The translations under genes were made by a program, and so were the position numbers. A DNA stretch of 64,000 bases from CBDESM01 sp965205165 (GTDB lineage: Bacteria > Chloroflexota > Dehalococcoidia > Bin125): the NCBI GenBank assembly GCA_965205165.1, contig OZ242037.1, forward strand, positions 1,054,001 to 1,118,000, written 5' to 3'. Numbering within the stretch: position 1 is the first letter of the stretch; every line of letters starts with the position of its first letter. Under the pieces are notes generated by a model. It worked only from the letters and a program-made list of their open reading frames with translations, did not search any database and was not told the origin of the DNA. Shown one piece after another: positions 52,849 through 61,586 of the stretch.

Positions 52849-53892
52849 GTGGACCAGTTCAACGTCGTCTCGTTCTTGCCGATCCCGCAGCACGGGGTGG
52901 ACGCGATCGAGGCGGTTGATCCGCGCGTGCGCTTCCGCATGCTCAGCCGCAACTTGGCGCTCTCGCTGCAGCAGCCCGATCACCCCGACGTGGACGCGGA
53001 GGCGGCGCGGGCCGAAGCGGCGGAAGTCGGCGAGCGCGATCAGGTCTGGATCACGTTCTTCGGCGGCGACCTGGCGAAGCGGGCGCCGGCGCTGAAGTGG
53101 GTCGCGCTCGCCTCGGCCGGGGCGGATCAGTTCCTGCGGCACGAGGTGCCGCCCGGCGTCGTGATCACCAAGATGCCCGGCCTCGCCTCGCGCGTGATCG
53201 CGGAGTGGGTGCTGGCCTACATGCTGATGCACTGCAAGGAGATGCCGGAGCTGATGGCCTGGCAGCGGTCGGCGCAGTGGCATCGCATCCCGCCCGGCAC
53301 GCTGCAGGGCGCGACCGTCGGGATCGTCGGCTACGGCGCGATCGGCTCCGAGCTCGCCCGCATGCTCGCCCCCTTCGACGTGAAGGTGCTCGGCATCCGC
53401 CGCCGAGCCGTCTGGTCCGGCTCCCCGCCGGCCGGCTCGCCGGCCAACGTCGAGGCGGTCTGGCCGATCGAGCGGCTGCACGATCTGCTGCGCGCATCCG
53501 ACTACGTGGTGCTGGCGGTGCCGCTGACCGAACAGACGCAGGGGATGATGGGCGCGGAGGAGTTCGGGCTGCTGCGCGAGGGCGCGGCGCTGATCAACAT
53601 CGCCCGCGGATCCGTCGTCGATTGGGACGCGCAGCGCGTGGCGCTCAACTCCGGCCGCTTCCGCGTCTACACCGACGTGACCGTGCCCGAACCGCTGCCC
53701 GACGGGCACCCCGACTGGTACACCCCGAACCTGCTGATCACCCCGCACAACAGCGGCCTGCAGCCCGACTACTTCGGCAAGGCCTCGCAGCGCTTCTGCG
53801 AAAACCTGCGCCGCTACATCGACGCCGCGGACAACGGCGAAAACCCCGCCGACGCGCTGGCCGACGTGGTAGACCGCGAGGCCGGCTACTAG
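52849..53892 (+). CDS. D-2-hydroxyacid dehydrogenase (NAD-dependent)
   Basis: The 347-residue enzyme reduces 2-oxo acids or oxidises D-2-hydroxy acids. It has the dinucleotide site TVGIVGYGAIGSEL (about 155) and the catalytic Arg in NIARGS, Glu in VPEPLP and His in TPHNSG. The start is the GTG at 52849 with AAGGGAG upstream rather than the GTG at 52831. Its stop shares CTAG with the first Uma2 gene. Confidence 0.92.
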   Translation: MDQFNVVSFLPIPQHGVDAIEAVDPRVRFRMLSRNLALSLQQPDHPDVDAEAARAEAAEVGERDQVWITFFGGDLAKRAPALKWVALASAGADQFLRHEVPPGVVITKMPGLASRVIAEWVLAYMLMHCKEMPELMAWQRSAQWHRIPPGTLQGATVGIVGYGAIGSELARMLAPFDVKVLGIRRRAVWSGSPPAGSPANVEAVWPIERLHDLLRASDYVVLAVPLTEQTQGMMGAEEFGLLREGAALINIARGSVVDWDAQRVALNSGRFRVYTDVTVPEPLPDGHPDWYTPNLLITPHNSGLQPDYFGKASQRFCENLRRYIDAADNGENPADALADVVDREAGY

Positions 53893-54518
53893 CGCCAGAT
53901 CCGGTCGAAGCGGAGCGTGAAGCCCTGCATCACCGGGTCGCAGGACACGGCGTCGGGCCGGTCAAACGCCTCGACCCGCCCGTCGGCCCAGTAGAGCTCG
54001 ACCAATTCATCATCCGGCGAAATCAGCATCCCCAGCCGCACCTCGGCCGCGATCCAATCGCGCATCTTCGCCTGTTGGTCCGCCAAGTCCTGACTGGGCG
54101 AGACCACCTCGACGACGAAGTCGGGTGCGACCGGCCAGTACGCCCCGCGCATCTGCGATTCCGTGAGCTTGGCCAACGTTGCGTCGCTCAACCAGCTGGC
54201 GTCGGGAATCCACCGTCTCCCCAGCGGCGGGTCATAGCCGCCTTGGGAATCGCGCCCCTTGCCGAGGTCTGCCAAGCGCACCCAGATGCCGATGTCGACG
54301 TTGACCTCGAAGGTGTCTTCGGACGATTTCCCGCCTGCTGGACCAGTGATGATGACCTCCCCTTCGTCGCCGTCCTCGAACCACAACTCGAATTCCCCGG
54401 CCAGCTGCTCCAGCAGCTCGTCCGCAATCGGCCCGCGGGGGCGGAATCGCACCGGCGGCCCCGACCGGGCCGCGGCAACCGCATCCTCAAGTGTCTCGAC
54501 CGCCGAAGCAGTGACCAT
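53889..54518 (-). CDS. Uma2-family PD-(D/E)XK nuclease-like protein, array copy 1 (type A)
   Basis: The 209-residue protein matches the Uma2 (DUF820) family: a conserved VVEVVSPS strand, a Gln/Lys helix (ADQQAKMRDW) and LGMLISPDDELVELYW. These are the active-site elements of the PD-(D/E)XK fold. Uma2 proteins are widespread and their role is not settled. It belongs to a four-gene tandem array. The N-terminal half (VRFRPRGPIADELLEQ, GEFELWFEDGDEG) is of the A type shared with copy 3. Confidence 0.9.
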   Translation of the reverse strand: MVTASAVETLEDAVAAARSGPPVRFRPRGPIADELLEQLAGEFELWFEDGDEGEVIITGPAGGKSSEDTFEVNVDIGIWVRLADLGKGRDSQGGYDPPLGRRWIPDASWLSDATLAKLTESQMRGAYWPVAPDFVVEVVSPSQDLADQQAKMRDWIAAEVRLGMLISPDDELVELYWADGRVEAFDRPDAVSCDPVMQGFTLRFDRIWR

Positions 54519-54585
54519 CGCGCACTCCTTGGACAGACTGTACCGAATCAGGCCGCGCAGTCTGGTTCGGTGAAGGAGGCCGCCG

Positions 54586-55218
54586 CTAACGCCAGATCCG
54601 GTCGAAGCGGAGCGTGAAGCCCGGCATCACCGGGTCGCAGGACACGACGTCGGGACGGTCGAACGCCTCAACCCGGCCGTCGGCCCAGTAGAGCTCGACC
54701 AGCTCGTCATCCGGCGAGATCAGCATCCCCAGCCGCACCTCGGCCGCGATCCAGCTGCGCATCTTCTCTTGCTGGTCGGCCAGTTTCTGGCTCGGCGAGA
54801 CGATCTCGACGACGAAGTCGGGGGCGACCGGCCAGTAGCCGCGGATCATCTGCGAATCGGCGAGCTCGGCCGCGGTCGCTTCGCTGAGCCAACTCGCGTC
54901 GGGAATCCATTGACGCCCGTTCGGCGGGTGATAGCCGCCAGACGCATCGCCGGCGATTCCGCCCGCGCCCGCGTTCAGCCATTGCTGTATCTGAAAGAGG
55001 ATCAGCGCGCCGATCCACCTCGCTGCACCGCCCGCTGCGCCAGTGATGATGATCTCCGCTTCTCCGCCGGCCTCGAACCAGAGGGTGTCGTATTCGCCGC
55101 TCAAGCGCTCAAGGAGCTCATCGGTAACCGGCACGCCCACATAGAGTCGAACCGGCGGCCCATCCAGAGCAGCCGAAACCGCCTCCTCAATCGTTTCGAC
55201 CGCCGAAGCAGTGACCAT
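54586..55218 (-). CDS. Uma2-family PD-(D/E)XK nuclease-like protein, array copy 2 (type B)
   Basis: This 210-residue Uma2 protein is of the B type: VRLYVGVPVTDELLERLSGEYDTLWFEAG and a central helix FQIQQWL. It shares the C-terminal ~50 residues with the other copies almost exactly. Its upstream region repeats that of copy 3, with the same CTGTACCGAATCAGGC-like element. Confidence 0.88.
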   Translation of the reverse strand: MVTASAVETIEEAVSAALDGPPVRLYVGVPVTDELLERLSGEYDTLWFEAGGEAEIIITGAAGGAARWIGALILFQIQQWLNAGAGGIAGDASGGYHPPNGRQWIPDASWLSEATAAELADSQMIRGYWPVAPDFVVEIVSPSQKLADQQEKMRSWIAAEVRLGMLISPDDELVELYWADGRVEAFDRPDVVSCDPVMPGFTLRFDRIWR

Positions 55219-55285
55219 CGCGCGCTCCCTCGGGCAAACTGTACCGAATCAGGCCGCGCAGTCAGGTTCGGGAAAGAGCCTGCCG

Positions 55286-55915
55286 TTAGCGCCAAATGCG
55301 GTCAAAACGGAGCGTGAAGCCCGGCATCACCGGGTCGCAGGACACGGCGTCGGGGCGGTGGAACGCCTCGACTCGCCCGTCGGCCCAGTAGAGCTCGACC
55401 AGCTCGTCATCCGGCGAGATCAGCATCCCCAGCCGCACCTCGGCCGCGATCCAATTGCGCATCTTTGCCTGTTGGTCCGCCAAGTCCTGGCTGGGCGAGA
55501 CCACCTCGACGACGAAGTCCGGCGCGACTGGCCAGTACGCCCCGCGCATCTGCGATTCCGTGAGCTTGGCCAGCGTTTCGTCGCTCAGCCAACTGACGTC
55601 GGGCACCCATCGGCGGCCCAACGGCGGGGCGTAGCCGCCTTGGGCATCGCGGGCGAGGCCCAAGATCCGGAATTCCGACCACTCGTCCGCCTGTCTGAAC
55701 ACCCGGCCTGATTGGTGCGGCGCGTCGCCGCCTGCTGGACCAGTGATGATGACCTCCCCTTCGTCGCCGTCTTCGAACCACAACTCGAATTCATCGGCCA
55801 ACTGCTCCAGCAGCTCGTTCGTGATCGGCCCGCGGAGGCGGAATCGCACGGGCGGCCCCGACCGGGCCGCGGCAACCGCCTCCTCAATCGTTTCGACCGC
55901 CGAAGCAGTGACCAT
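55286..55915 (-). CDS. Uma2-family PD-(D/E)XK nuclease-like protein, array copy 3 (type A)
   Basis: This 209-residue protein has the type A N-terminus (VRFRLRGPITNELLEQ, DEFELWFEDGDEG) and the ADQQAKMRNW helix, like copy 1. Its central segment lacks the W-containing helix seen in copies 2 and 4. The same promoter-like leader precedes it. Confidence 0.88.
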   Translation of the reverse strand: MVTASAVETIEEAVAAARSGPPVRFRLRGPITNELLEQLADEFELWFEDGDEGEVIITGPAGGDAPHQSGRVFRQADEWSEFRILGLARDAQGGYAPPLGRRWVPDVSWLSDETLAKLTESQMRGAYWPVAPDFVVEVVSPSQDLADQQAKMRNWIAAEVRLGMLISPDDELVELYWADGRVEAFHRPDAVSCDPVMPGFTLRFDRIWR

Positions 55916-55982
55916 CGCACGCTCCCTCGGGCAAACTGTACCGAATCAGGCCGCGCAGTCAGGTTCGGGAAAGAGATCGCCG

Positions 55983-56615
55983 CTAGCGCCAGATACGGTC
56001 AAAGCGGAGCGTGAAACCGGGCATCACGGGGTCGCAGGACACGGCGTCGGGGCGGTGGAACGCCTCGACCCGGCCATCGGCCCAGTAGAGCTCGACCAGC
56101 TCGTCATCCGGCGAAATCAGCATGCCGAGCCGCACTTCGGCGGTGATCCACTCGTGCATCTTCTGCTGCTGATCGGCCAGTTTCTGGCTCGGCGAGACGA
56201 TCTCGACCACGAAGTTGGGGGCGACCGGCCAGAATCGCCGGCGCATCTGAGATTCTGTGAGCAGGCTCAGCGTGGCGTCGCTCAGCCAGCTGATGTCGGG
56301 GCCTCTCGGGCGGCCCTTGGGCGGGTGGTATCCACCTTGCGCGTCGGCGGCGGCTCCGCCACCGCCCGACTCGATCCATGTATGGATCTGATGTGCGATC
56401 CAAGCCCCGATCCCGGCTACGGCACCGCCTGCCAGTCCAGTGATGATGATCTCCCTCTCGTCGCCGGCCTCGAACCAGAGGTCTTCGTATTGATCGCTCA
56501 GCCATTCCAGCAGGTCGCTGGTCACGGGGACGCCGGCATCGATGCGGACGGGCGGGCCGTCCCAAGCGGCGGCTGCGGCTGCTTCGATTCCCTTGATCGC
56601 CGGCGTGGTGACCAC
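55983..56615 (-). CDS. Uma2-family PD-(D/E)XK nuclease-like protein, array copy 4 (type B)
   Basis: This 210-residue protein is type B (VRIDAGVPVTSDLLEWLSDQYEDLWFEAG, HQIHTWIES). One active-site-strand residue differs: VAPNFVVEIVSP has N where the others have D. The start is the GTG at 56615 with AAAGGGG upstream. It is the most diverged copy and the probable founder of the array at its upstream end. Confidence 0.86.
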   Translation of the reverse strand: MVTTPAIKGIEAAAAAAWDGPPVRIDAGVPVTSDLLEWLSDQYEDLWFEAGDEREIIITGLAGGAVAGIGAWIAHQIHTWIESGGGGAAADAQGGYHPPKGRPRGPDISWLSDATLSLLTESQMRRRFWPVAPNFVVEIVSPSQKLADQQQKMHEWITAEVRLGMLISPDDELVELYWADGRVEAFHRPDAVSCDPVMPGFTLRFDRIWR

Positions 56616-56646
56616 CGCGTGCCCCTTTCGGCCGACGGTACCGAAA

Positions 56647-57789
56647 TCAGGTGGCGCAGGCGGCGGCGAGGGTGCCGATTTCGCGGCTGCGGGCTTGGAT
56701 CTTCTCGTCCTGCTGGAAGCTGTTGGTGAGGAAGCCGACGGAGATGCCGGTATCGGGGTCGCCCCAGGCGACTTGGCCGCCGGCGCCGGCGTGGCCGAAG
56801 GCGCGCGGGGATGCGCCGTCGCCGAAGCCGCGCTCGGCCGGCTGATCGCCGGCCACGACGACGGTGAGGCCGCGGTTGACGTGGATGCCCTTGAGCGGGT
56901 CGCGGTGGCGCTCCGGGTCGGTGCCGACCGTCGTGCCCTGCTCGATCGCGCCTGCCGAGAGCGGGCCGTCATCCGAGGGCGCGATCAGGCCTTGGTAGAA
57001 CATCGCGACATCCGCGGCGGTGGCGAACGCGCCGCCGCCGGGGCAGCCGGCACGGCGCTGCGACGGCAGGTTGAAGTGCAGGATCGTCTGCGGGAAGACC
57101 TCGCCGCCTTCCGGCGCGACCGGCTCCTCCATGTAGACGACCGAGGCGGCGCGGGCGTGCTGCTCGTCGGGCAGGCCCACGAACAGGTCGTCGAGCCCCA
57201 TCGGATCGAGCAGGTTGGCGCGCAGCCAGTCGCGGAAGTCCTCGCCCGTCTTCTGCTGGATGATCTCGCTCAGCACCCAATGGGCCGAGGTGGCGTGGTA
57301 CTCCCAGGTCGAGTCGGGCTTCCAGTTGAGCCGCCAGCCCATCATCCGCGCGAGCCGCGCTTGGCGGTCCTCCCAGAGGCGCGGGTTCATCGGTGCGAGC
57401 GGGAAGCCGCCCGTGTGCAGCATCACCTGGCGCACCGTCACGGCGGCGTAGTAGTCCTCGCCGCCGCCCTCCGAGCACCAGCCGGGGATGATGTCGACCA
57501 CCCGCTCGTCGAGCGAGAGCCCGCCCTCGTCCAGCAGCCGCCAAACGCCCGCGCCGACCACCGCCTTGGTCGACGAGTACATGCAGAACAGCGTGTCGTC
57601 CGTCGCGGGCGCGACCGACTCGCCCTGGTGCGCGATGCCGAACGTCCGCGTGCCGGCGAGTTCGCCCCGCGAGCCGATCGCGACCTGCGCGGCCTGCAGC
57701 TGGTCGTCGGCGACCAGCCCTTCGACGAAGCGGAACAGCGCCTCCATCGCCTCCTCGTTCACGTTCGCGGCGGTCGTCTCGGTGGTCAT
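56647..57789 (-). CDS. Serine hydrolase (beta-lactamase/EstB family)
   Basis: This 380-residue protein of the beta-lactamase/class C family is probably an esterase or peptidase. It has the nucleophile motif SSTK (about residue 72), a tyrosine motif YHATSAHW (about 168) and the third motif region FGHAGAGGQ. No signal peptide is evident, so it is probably cytoplasmic. It ends 31 bases before the Uma2 array. Confidence 0.9.
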   Translation of the reverse strand: MTTETTAANVNEEAMEALFRFVEGLVADDQLQAAQVAIGSRGELAGTRTFGIAHQGESVAPATDDTLFCMYSSTKAVVGAGVWRLLDEGGLSLDERVVDIIPGWCSEGGGEDYYAAVTVRQVMLHTGGFPLAPMNPRLWEDRQARLARMMGWRLNWKPDSTWEYHATSAHWVLSEIIQQKTGEDFRDWLRANLLDPMGLDDLFVGLPDEQHARAASVVYMEEPVAPEGGEVFPQTILHFNLPSQRRAGCPGGGAFATAADVAMFYQGLIAPSDDGPLSAGAIEQGTTVGTDPERHRDPLKGIHVNRGLTVVVAGDQPAERGFGDGASPRAFGHAGAGGQVAWGDPDTGISVGFLTNSFQQDEKIQARSREIGTLAAACAT

Positions 57790-57846
57790 CGTCCGGCTCC
57801 TCGGCTGCGCATTGGGCGGCAGGGTAGCCCGCTACGCTTGCCCGCG

Positions 57847-58770
57847 ATGCCGTACGCGATCGAGGTGGCCGGGCTGCGCAAGCGCTACGGCGCGGTGCAG
57901 GCGGTGGACGGGGTGGACCTGCAGATCGACGAGGGCGCGGTCTACGCGCTGCTCGGGCCGAACGGGGCGGGCAAGACCACGACGGTCGAGATCCTGGAAG
58001 GGTTCCGCGCGCGCGACGAGGGCGAGATCCGCGTGCTGGGGCTGGACCCGGACCGGGAGCGCGAGCAATTGCTGCGGCGGGTCGGCGTGGTGCTGCAGCA
58101 GAGCGCGCCGATCGAGATGCTGACCGCGCGCGAGATCATCGGCTTCACCGGCAAGATGTACGACGATCCGATCCCGGTCGACGAGGTGCTGGAGCTGGTC
58201 GGGATGACGGAGCACGCCGATCGGCGCGGCACCAAGCTCTCGGGCGGGCAGATGCGGCGCGTGGCGATGGCGCAGGGGATCATCGGCCGGCCCGACCTGC
58301 TCTTCCTCGACGAGCCCACGACCGGCTTCGACCCGTCGGCGCGGCAGCAGGCCTGGGAGGTGATCCGCCGGATCACCGGTCGCGGCGCGACGGTGCTGCT
58401 GACCACGCACTACCTCGACGAGGCGGAGCAGCTGGCGGACGTCGTGGGCGTGATCTCCGCCGGCAAGATGCTGATCGAGGGCGGCATCGGGCAGATCCGC
58501 GAGCAGATGCAGAGCGCGACCCACGTCCGCTGGCGCGCCCCGGACGACCTGGACCCCGCGGACCTGCCGCCGCAATGGGCGGGGGCGGAGCGGGCGAACG
58601 GCATGATCGACCTGGCCACGCGCGAGCCGACTCGGGCCGCGGGCGCGCTGATCGATTGGGCCCGCGAGCGCGGAATCGACGAGCTGCCGGAACTGGCCAT
58701 CGAGCGACCGACGCTCGAGCAGATGTACCTCGAACTGGTCGGGGACGCGCCGCCCGCGGAGGCGCCATGA
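57847..58770 (+). CDS. ABC transporter ATP-binding protein (DrrA/CcmA-type exporter)
   Basis: The 307-residue ATPase has the Walker A GPNGAGKTTT (about 38), signature LSGGQMRRVAMA (about 135) and Walker B LLFLDEPTTGFDP, with the usual H-loop. The C-terminal ~90 residues are an extension found in multidrug/antibiotic exporters. The next gene, a permease, overlaps by four bases. It is divergent from the serine hydrolase. Confidence 0.94.
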   Translation: MPYAIEVAGLRKRYGAVQAVDGVDLQIDEGAVYALLGPNGAGKTTTVEILEGFRARDEGEIRVLGLDPDREREQLLRRVGVVLQQSAPIEMLTAREIIGFTGKMYDDPIPVDEVLELVGMTEHADRRGTKLSGGQMRRVAMAQGIIGRPDLLFLDEPTTGFDPSARQQAWEVIRRITGRGATVLLTTHYLDEAEQLADVVGVISAGKMLIEGGIGQIREQMQSATHVRWRAPDDLDPADLPPQWAGAERANGMIDLATREPTRAAGALIDWARERGIDELPELAIERPTLEQMYLELVGDAPPAEAP

Positions 58771-59567
58771 GCCCGCCGGCGCGCACCCTCCGCCTCGCCT
58801 GGGCGGTGATGGAGATCCAGATCAAGACCATCGCGCGGGAGCCGGCCGCGCTCTTCTTCCTGCTCGCCTTCCCGATCTTGTTCCTGATCCTGTTCGGCGC
58901 GCTGCTCACGTTCGACCTGGACCCGCGCACGGACGTGACGTTCAACGAGTACTTCTTCCCCGGCATCATGGGCGCGACGATCTTCGGCACCTCGTTCAAC
59001 GTGTTCGGCAACAGCCTCGCGGTGCAGCAGTTCGACGGCACGCTCAAGCAGCTGAGCGCCTCGCCGCTGCCCAAGACGTCGTTCTTCCTGGGCATGATCG
59101 GCGGCTCCGCGACGCTGACGCTGCTGCAGCTGGTCGTGATGTGGATCATCGGCTTCGCCGCCTACGGCTTCGCGGTGCCCGACGCGGCGGGCTGGCTGCG
59201 GCTGATCTGGATCCTGCTGCTCGGCATCCCCGCCGGCTGCGTGATGGCGATCGCGATCCTGCCGCTGATCCCCTCCGCCCGCTCCGCGCCCGCCGTCCTG
59301 CAGGTGCCCTACCTGATCCTGATGTTCATCTCCGGCGTCTACTTCTTCTTCAGCAGCCTGCCGACCGCCGTCCAGTGGATCGCCGGCCTGTTCCCGATCC
59401 GCTGGCTCGCGCAGGGCCTCCGCTCCGTCTTCCTGCCCGACGATTTCAAATGGGTCGAGCCGGCCCAGTCCTGGCAGCTCGAGCTGGTCGCCATCGTCCC
59501 GCTGGTCTGGATCGTGCTCGGCCTGCTGGTCGGCAAGCTCACCTTCAAGTGGGACCGCTCCGCCTGA
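58767..59567 (+). CDS. ABC-2 type transporter permease
   Basis: The 266-residue permease has about six membrane helices and the ABC-2 layout: FFLLAFPILFLILFGALL, FFPGIMGATIFGTSFNVFGNSLAVQQFDGTLKQLSASPLP, and the C-terminal SGVYFFFSSLPTAVQWIAGLFPIRWLAQGLR. It forms an exporter with the upstream ATPase, to which it is coupled by ATGA. The substrate is unknown. A structured tandem RNA element follows within about 12 bases. Confidence 0.93.
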   Translation: MSPPARTLRLAWAVMEIQIKTIAREPAALFFLLAFPILFLILFGALLTFDLDPRTDVTFNEYFFPGIMGATIFGTSFNVFGNSLAVQQFDGTLKQLSASPLPKTSFFLGMIGGSATLTLLQLVVMWIIGFAAYGFAVPDAAGWLRLIWILLLGIPAGCVMAIAILPLIPSARSAPAVLQVPYLILMFISGVYFFFSSLPTAVQWIAGLFPIRWLAQGLRSVFLPDDFKWVEPAQSWQLELVAIVPLVWIVLGLLVGKLTFKWDRSA

Positions 59568-59578
59568 CGCCTGCCGCG

Positions 59579-59699
59579 CTATGCTGGCCGCGAGCGCTTG
59601 GGGCTGGGGAATCTCGGCCGGCGGGAGACCGCAGACACTGGAGTACCGGTGGGCGCTCACGCGACGGCACCCGCTCCGGCGGGTGCTGTCGCGTTAAGC
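59579..59699 (+). ncRNA. Structured RNA element, tandem copy 1
   Basis: This element of about 121 bases begins with a TATGCT -10-like motif, then GAGCGC (59592-59597) that can pair with GCGCTC (59653-59658). Between them is a conserved core GACCGCAGACACTGGAG with a short ACCG/CGGT helix. It ends in a 14-bp hairpin with a TCCG loop (59661-59692), resembling a terminator although no long T-run follows. It is followed by a second copy. The ACCG-N-AGAC core resembles what I remember of L10 ribosomal-protein leaders, but no rplJ gene is nearby. Confidence 0.55.
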
Positions 59700-59716
59700 A
59701 GGGCGCGCGCAGACCT

Positions 59717-59835
59717 GCTATGCTCTCCACACGAGCGTTTGGGGCTGGGAATCCGGCCGGCGGGAGACCGCAGACACTGGAGTCCGGTGGGCGCTCACTA
59801 CAGCACCTGCTTCGGCGGGTGCTGTCGCGTTAAGC
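59717..59835 (+). ncRNA. Structured RNA element, tandem copy 2
   Basis: The second copy repeats the same plan: TATGCT, GAGCGT (59733-59738) pairing with GCGCTC (59791-59796), the identical core and an 11-bp hairpin with a TTCG loop (59800-59825). Several differences from copy 1 keep the pairing (C-G to T-G in the outer helix; G-T to A-T and C-G to T-G in the hairpin). Such compensatory changes argue for RNA structure. The stop codon of the DUF3800 gene lies inside this copy on the other strand. Confidence 0.58.
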
Positions 59836-60583
59836 GCGAAACGTCGACAAGGGTCGCATCGACTTGCGGTCCGCCTGCGAGCTTTTCGCGGATGACGTCC
59901 CAAGCCCGATTCGGCTGGTCGGGTTCCAAGTAGTGGCGCGCGATCGGATGCGCCGCCAAGTCCGCGAGTTGCAAGCCCGGAAGATTCAGCGCCTTCTCGG
60001 CGATCACGAGCTCAAAGTCAGCCCCCGCACCGACCGTGCTTCCAGCTCCAGCCAGTGCGCCGAACACTTCGCGCAGGTGCCCGTCTTCCCGCTTGCCGCG
60101 CGATTCGGCCACGATTCGGACCAATGCTGAATCGGAAGAGGCCGCGCCCTCGCTTTGGATGATCTCGGTGACGCGAGCGGCCCCGTGCTGGAAACAGACG
60201 CCGTACCCGTCAAGCCATGGGGCCAACTTGTCCGGCGCAGTCCGCTTGTCGATCATTGACGCCACGAATCGCACCGGGGCAGCGGCTATGAACTCATCAA
60301 GATCCTCCATGAAATGACGCCGCGCGTCGTCCGAGCTGAACTCGAAGGAGTCCCTCCCCTTGCGAATGTCGTACTCGTGCAGCACCACGGCGTCGTGGCC
60401 GAAGTGTTTCAGCTTCAGATCGGTGACCGCGGGGACGATCTCCCGGGTGTAGTCGGAGATCCTGCTCAGGCAGAACGCGACGACGAAGACGGGAAAGCGG
60501 GGGTCGACGCGATGCAGCGCCGGGCTGCCGCTTTCGTCGGCGTGGACTACCCATCCATCGGCAGCTGGCTCGGGTTGCGCCAT
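59798..60583 (-). CDS. DUF3800 domain protein
   Basis: The 261-residue protein has the DUF3800 start HADESGSP (about residue 14) with a conserved Asp-Glu pair and the closing LQLADLAAHPIARH (about 214), consistent with an RNase H-like fold. DUF3800 proteins are common in accessory and defence regions; function is unproven. Its last 12 residues (SRLTRQHPPKQVL-type) are encoded by the antisense of the tandem RNA hairpin. Confidence 0.87.
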   Translation of the reverse strand: MAQPEPAADGWVVHADESGSPALHRVDPRFPVFVVAFCLSRISDYTREIVPAVTDLKLKHFGHDAVVLHEYDIRKGRDSFEFSSDDARRHFMEDLDEFIAAAPVRFVASMIDKRTAPDKLAPWLDGYGVCFQHGAARVTEIIQSEGAASSDSALVRIVAESRGKREDGHLREVFGALAGAGSTVGAGADFELVIAEKALNLPGLQLADLAAHPIARHYLEPDQPNRAWDVIREKLAGGPQVDATLVDVSRLTRQHPPKQVL

Positions 60584-60626
60584 TGGCGGAGGGTATCCGC
60601 GGCCTGCGCGATCAGCCTGATGCGGG

Positions 60627-61484
60627 TTACGCGGGCTTGCGGAACCTGAGGGCGATGGCCATGGGGATCTCGGGCAGTTTGCCCCAGATCAGGGGACTGT
60701 CGGGGACTGCGCCGCCGGCGGGGATCTCCTCCGCGCCGTCCAGGGTCCAGCCGGTCGCGAAGGCGTCCGCCAGCAGCTCGGCCAGCGGGCGGTGGAAGTA
60801 GATCTGGCGCTCCGGCTGCTTCGCGCTGGTCACGCCGTGCATCATGTAGCGCGACATGTAGCGCGTGATCCGCACTCCGTCCTGCCCCCGCGGGTCATCC
60901 TCATCGGCATCTTCCGCGCCCTTCGAGAGCGAGACCGCGGAGGTCGCGAAGGCGGGGTGCAGCGACACGACCGCGAACGCCCCGCGCGGCTTCACGATCC
61001 GGTGCGCGCCGCCGAACATCGGGCGCAGCGCCGGCATCGACATCGTGCCCATGATGCAGGCCGCCGCATCGAACGGCGGCGCCAGCGCCCCGATCCGCAC
61101 CACCTCCATCTCGTCGCAGGCGTCCACCACCTTGAACGCGACCCCGTCCGCGCCGGCTGCCCGCGTGCGCCGGATCGCCGCCTCGATCAGCGGCGCCGAC
61201 GAATCGGTCGCGGTGACCTCGATCCCCTCCGCCGCCAAGCGCCGCGCGAAGCCGCCGTTGCCGCAGGCGAACTCGACCACGCGATGCCCGCGCTCCACGC
61301 CCAGCAGCCGCTGCGCCGCCGGCGCGAACAGCTGCCGGTGGTAGCCGTCGCCCTCGTCGCCCCAGAGCTCGTCGAAGAACTCCGCCTGCCGCTCCCACGT
61401 CTCGCGCGCCTCGCGGAACGGGTCCTGCGGCGGCCCGCCCCGCCGCCCCCCGCCCGCCGTTTCGCCCGCTGCTTCGTCCGTCAT
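60627..61484 (-). CDS. SAM-dependent methyltransferase (class I)
   Basis: This 285-residue methyltransferase has VVEFACGNGGFARRLA (motif I, about 71) and TATDSSAPLI. The AACIMGTMSMPAL and VKPRGAFAVVSLHP stretches match the usual post-motifs. The substrate, probably a small molecule, is unknown. It is divergent from the substrate-binding protein gene. Confidence 0.9.
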   Translation of the reverse strand: MTDEAAGETAGGGRRGGPPQDPFREARETWERQAEFFDELWGDEGDGYHRQLFAPAAQRLLGVERGHRVVEFACGNGGFARRLAAEGIEVTATDSSAPLIEAAIRRTRAAGADGVAFKVVDACDEMEVVRIGALAPPFDAAACIMGTMSMPALRPMFGGAHRIVKPRGAFAVVSLHPAFATSAVSLSKGAEDADEDDPRGQDGVRITRYMSRYMMHGVTSAKQPERQIYFHRPLAELLADAFATGWTLDGAEEIPAGGAVPDSPLIWGKLPEIPMAIALRFRKPA

Positions 61485-61586
61485 GCCGGCAGGCTATCCC
61501 ACCTGCCCGTCCGCCCGTCTTGTGTAAATCGCTTTGCAAAGTGCTAACCTGCGGCATCCGAGCGGGATCGCGGACGGAGGAACGTC

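Larger units (their letters stand above)
53889..56640 (-). repeat. Four-unit tandem Uma2 array (about 700 bp per unit, A-B-A-B)
   Basis: Four genes are spaced by about 700 bp (start-to-start 700, 697 and 700). Intergenic leaders are shared (GTACCGAATCAGGCCGCGCAG-like; shortest common stretch is under 20). Copies 1 and 3 share one N-terminal half, copies 2 and 4 another, while all four have near-identical C-terminal ~50 residues. This fits duplication of an A-B pair followed by homogenisation of the 3' ends. Confidence 0.88.
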
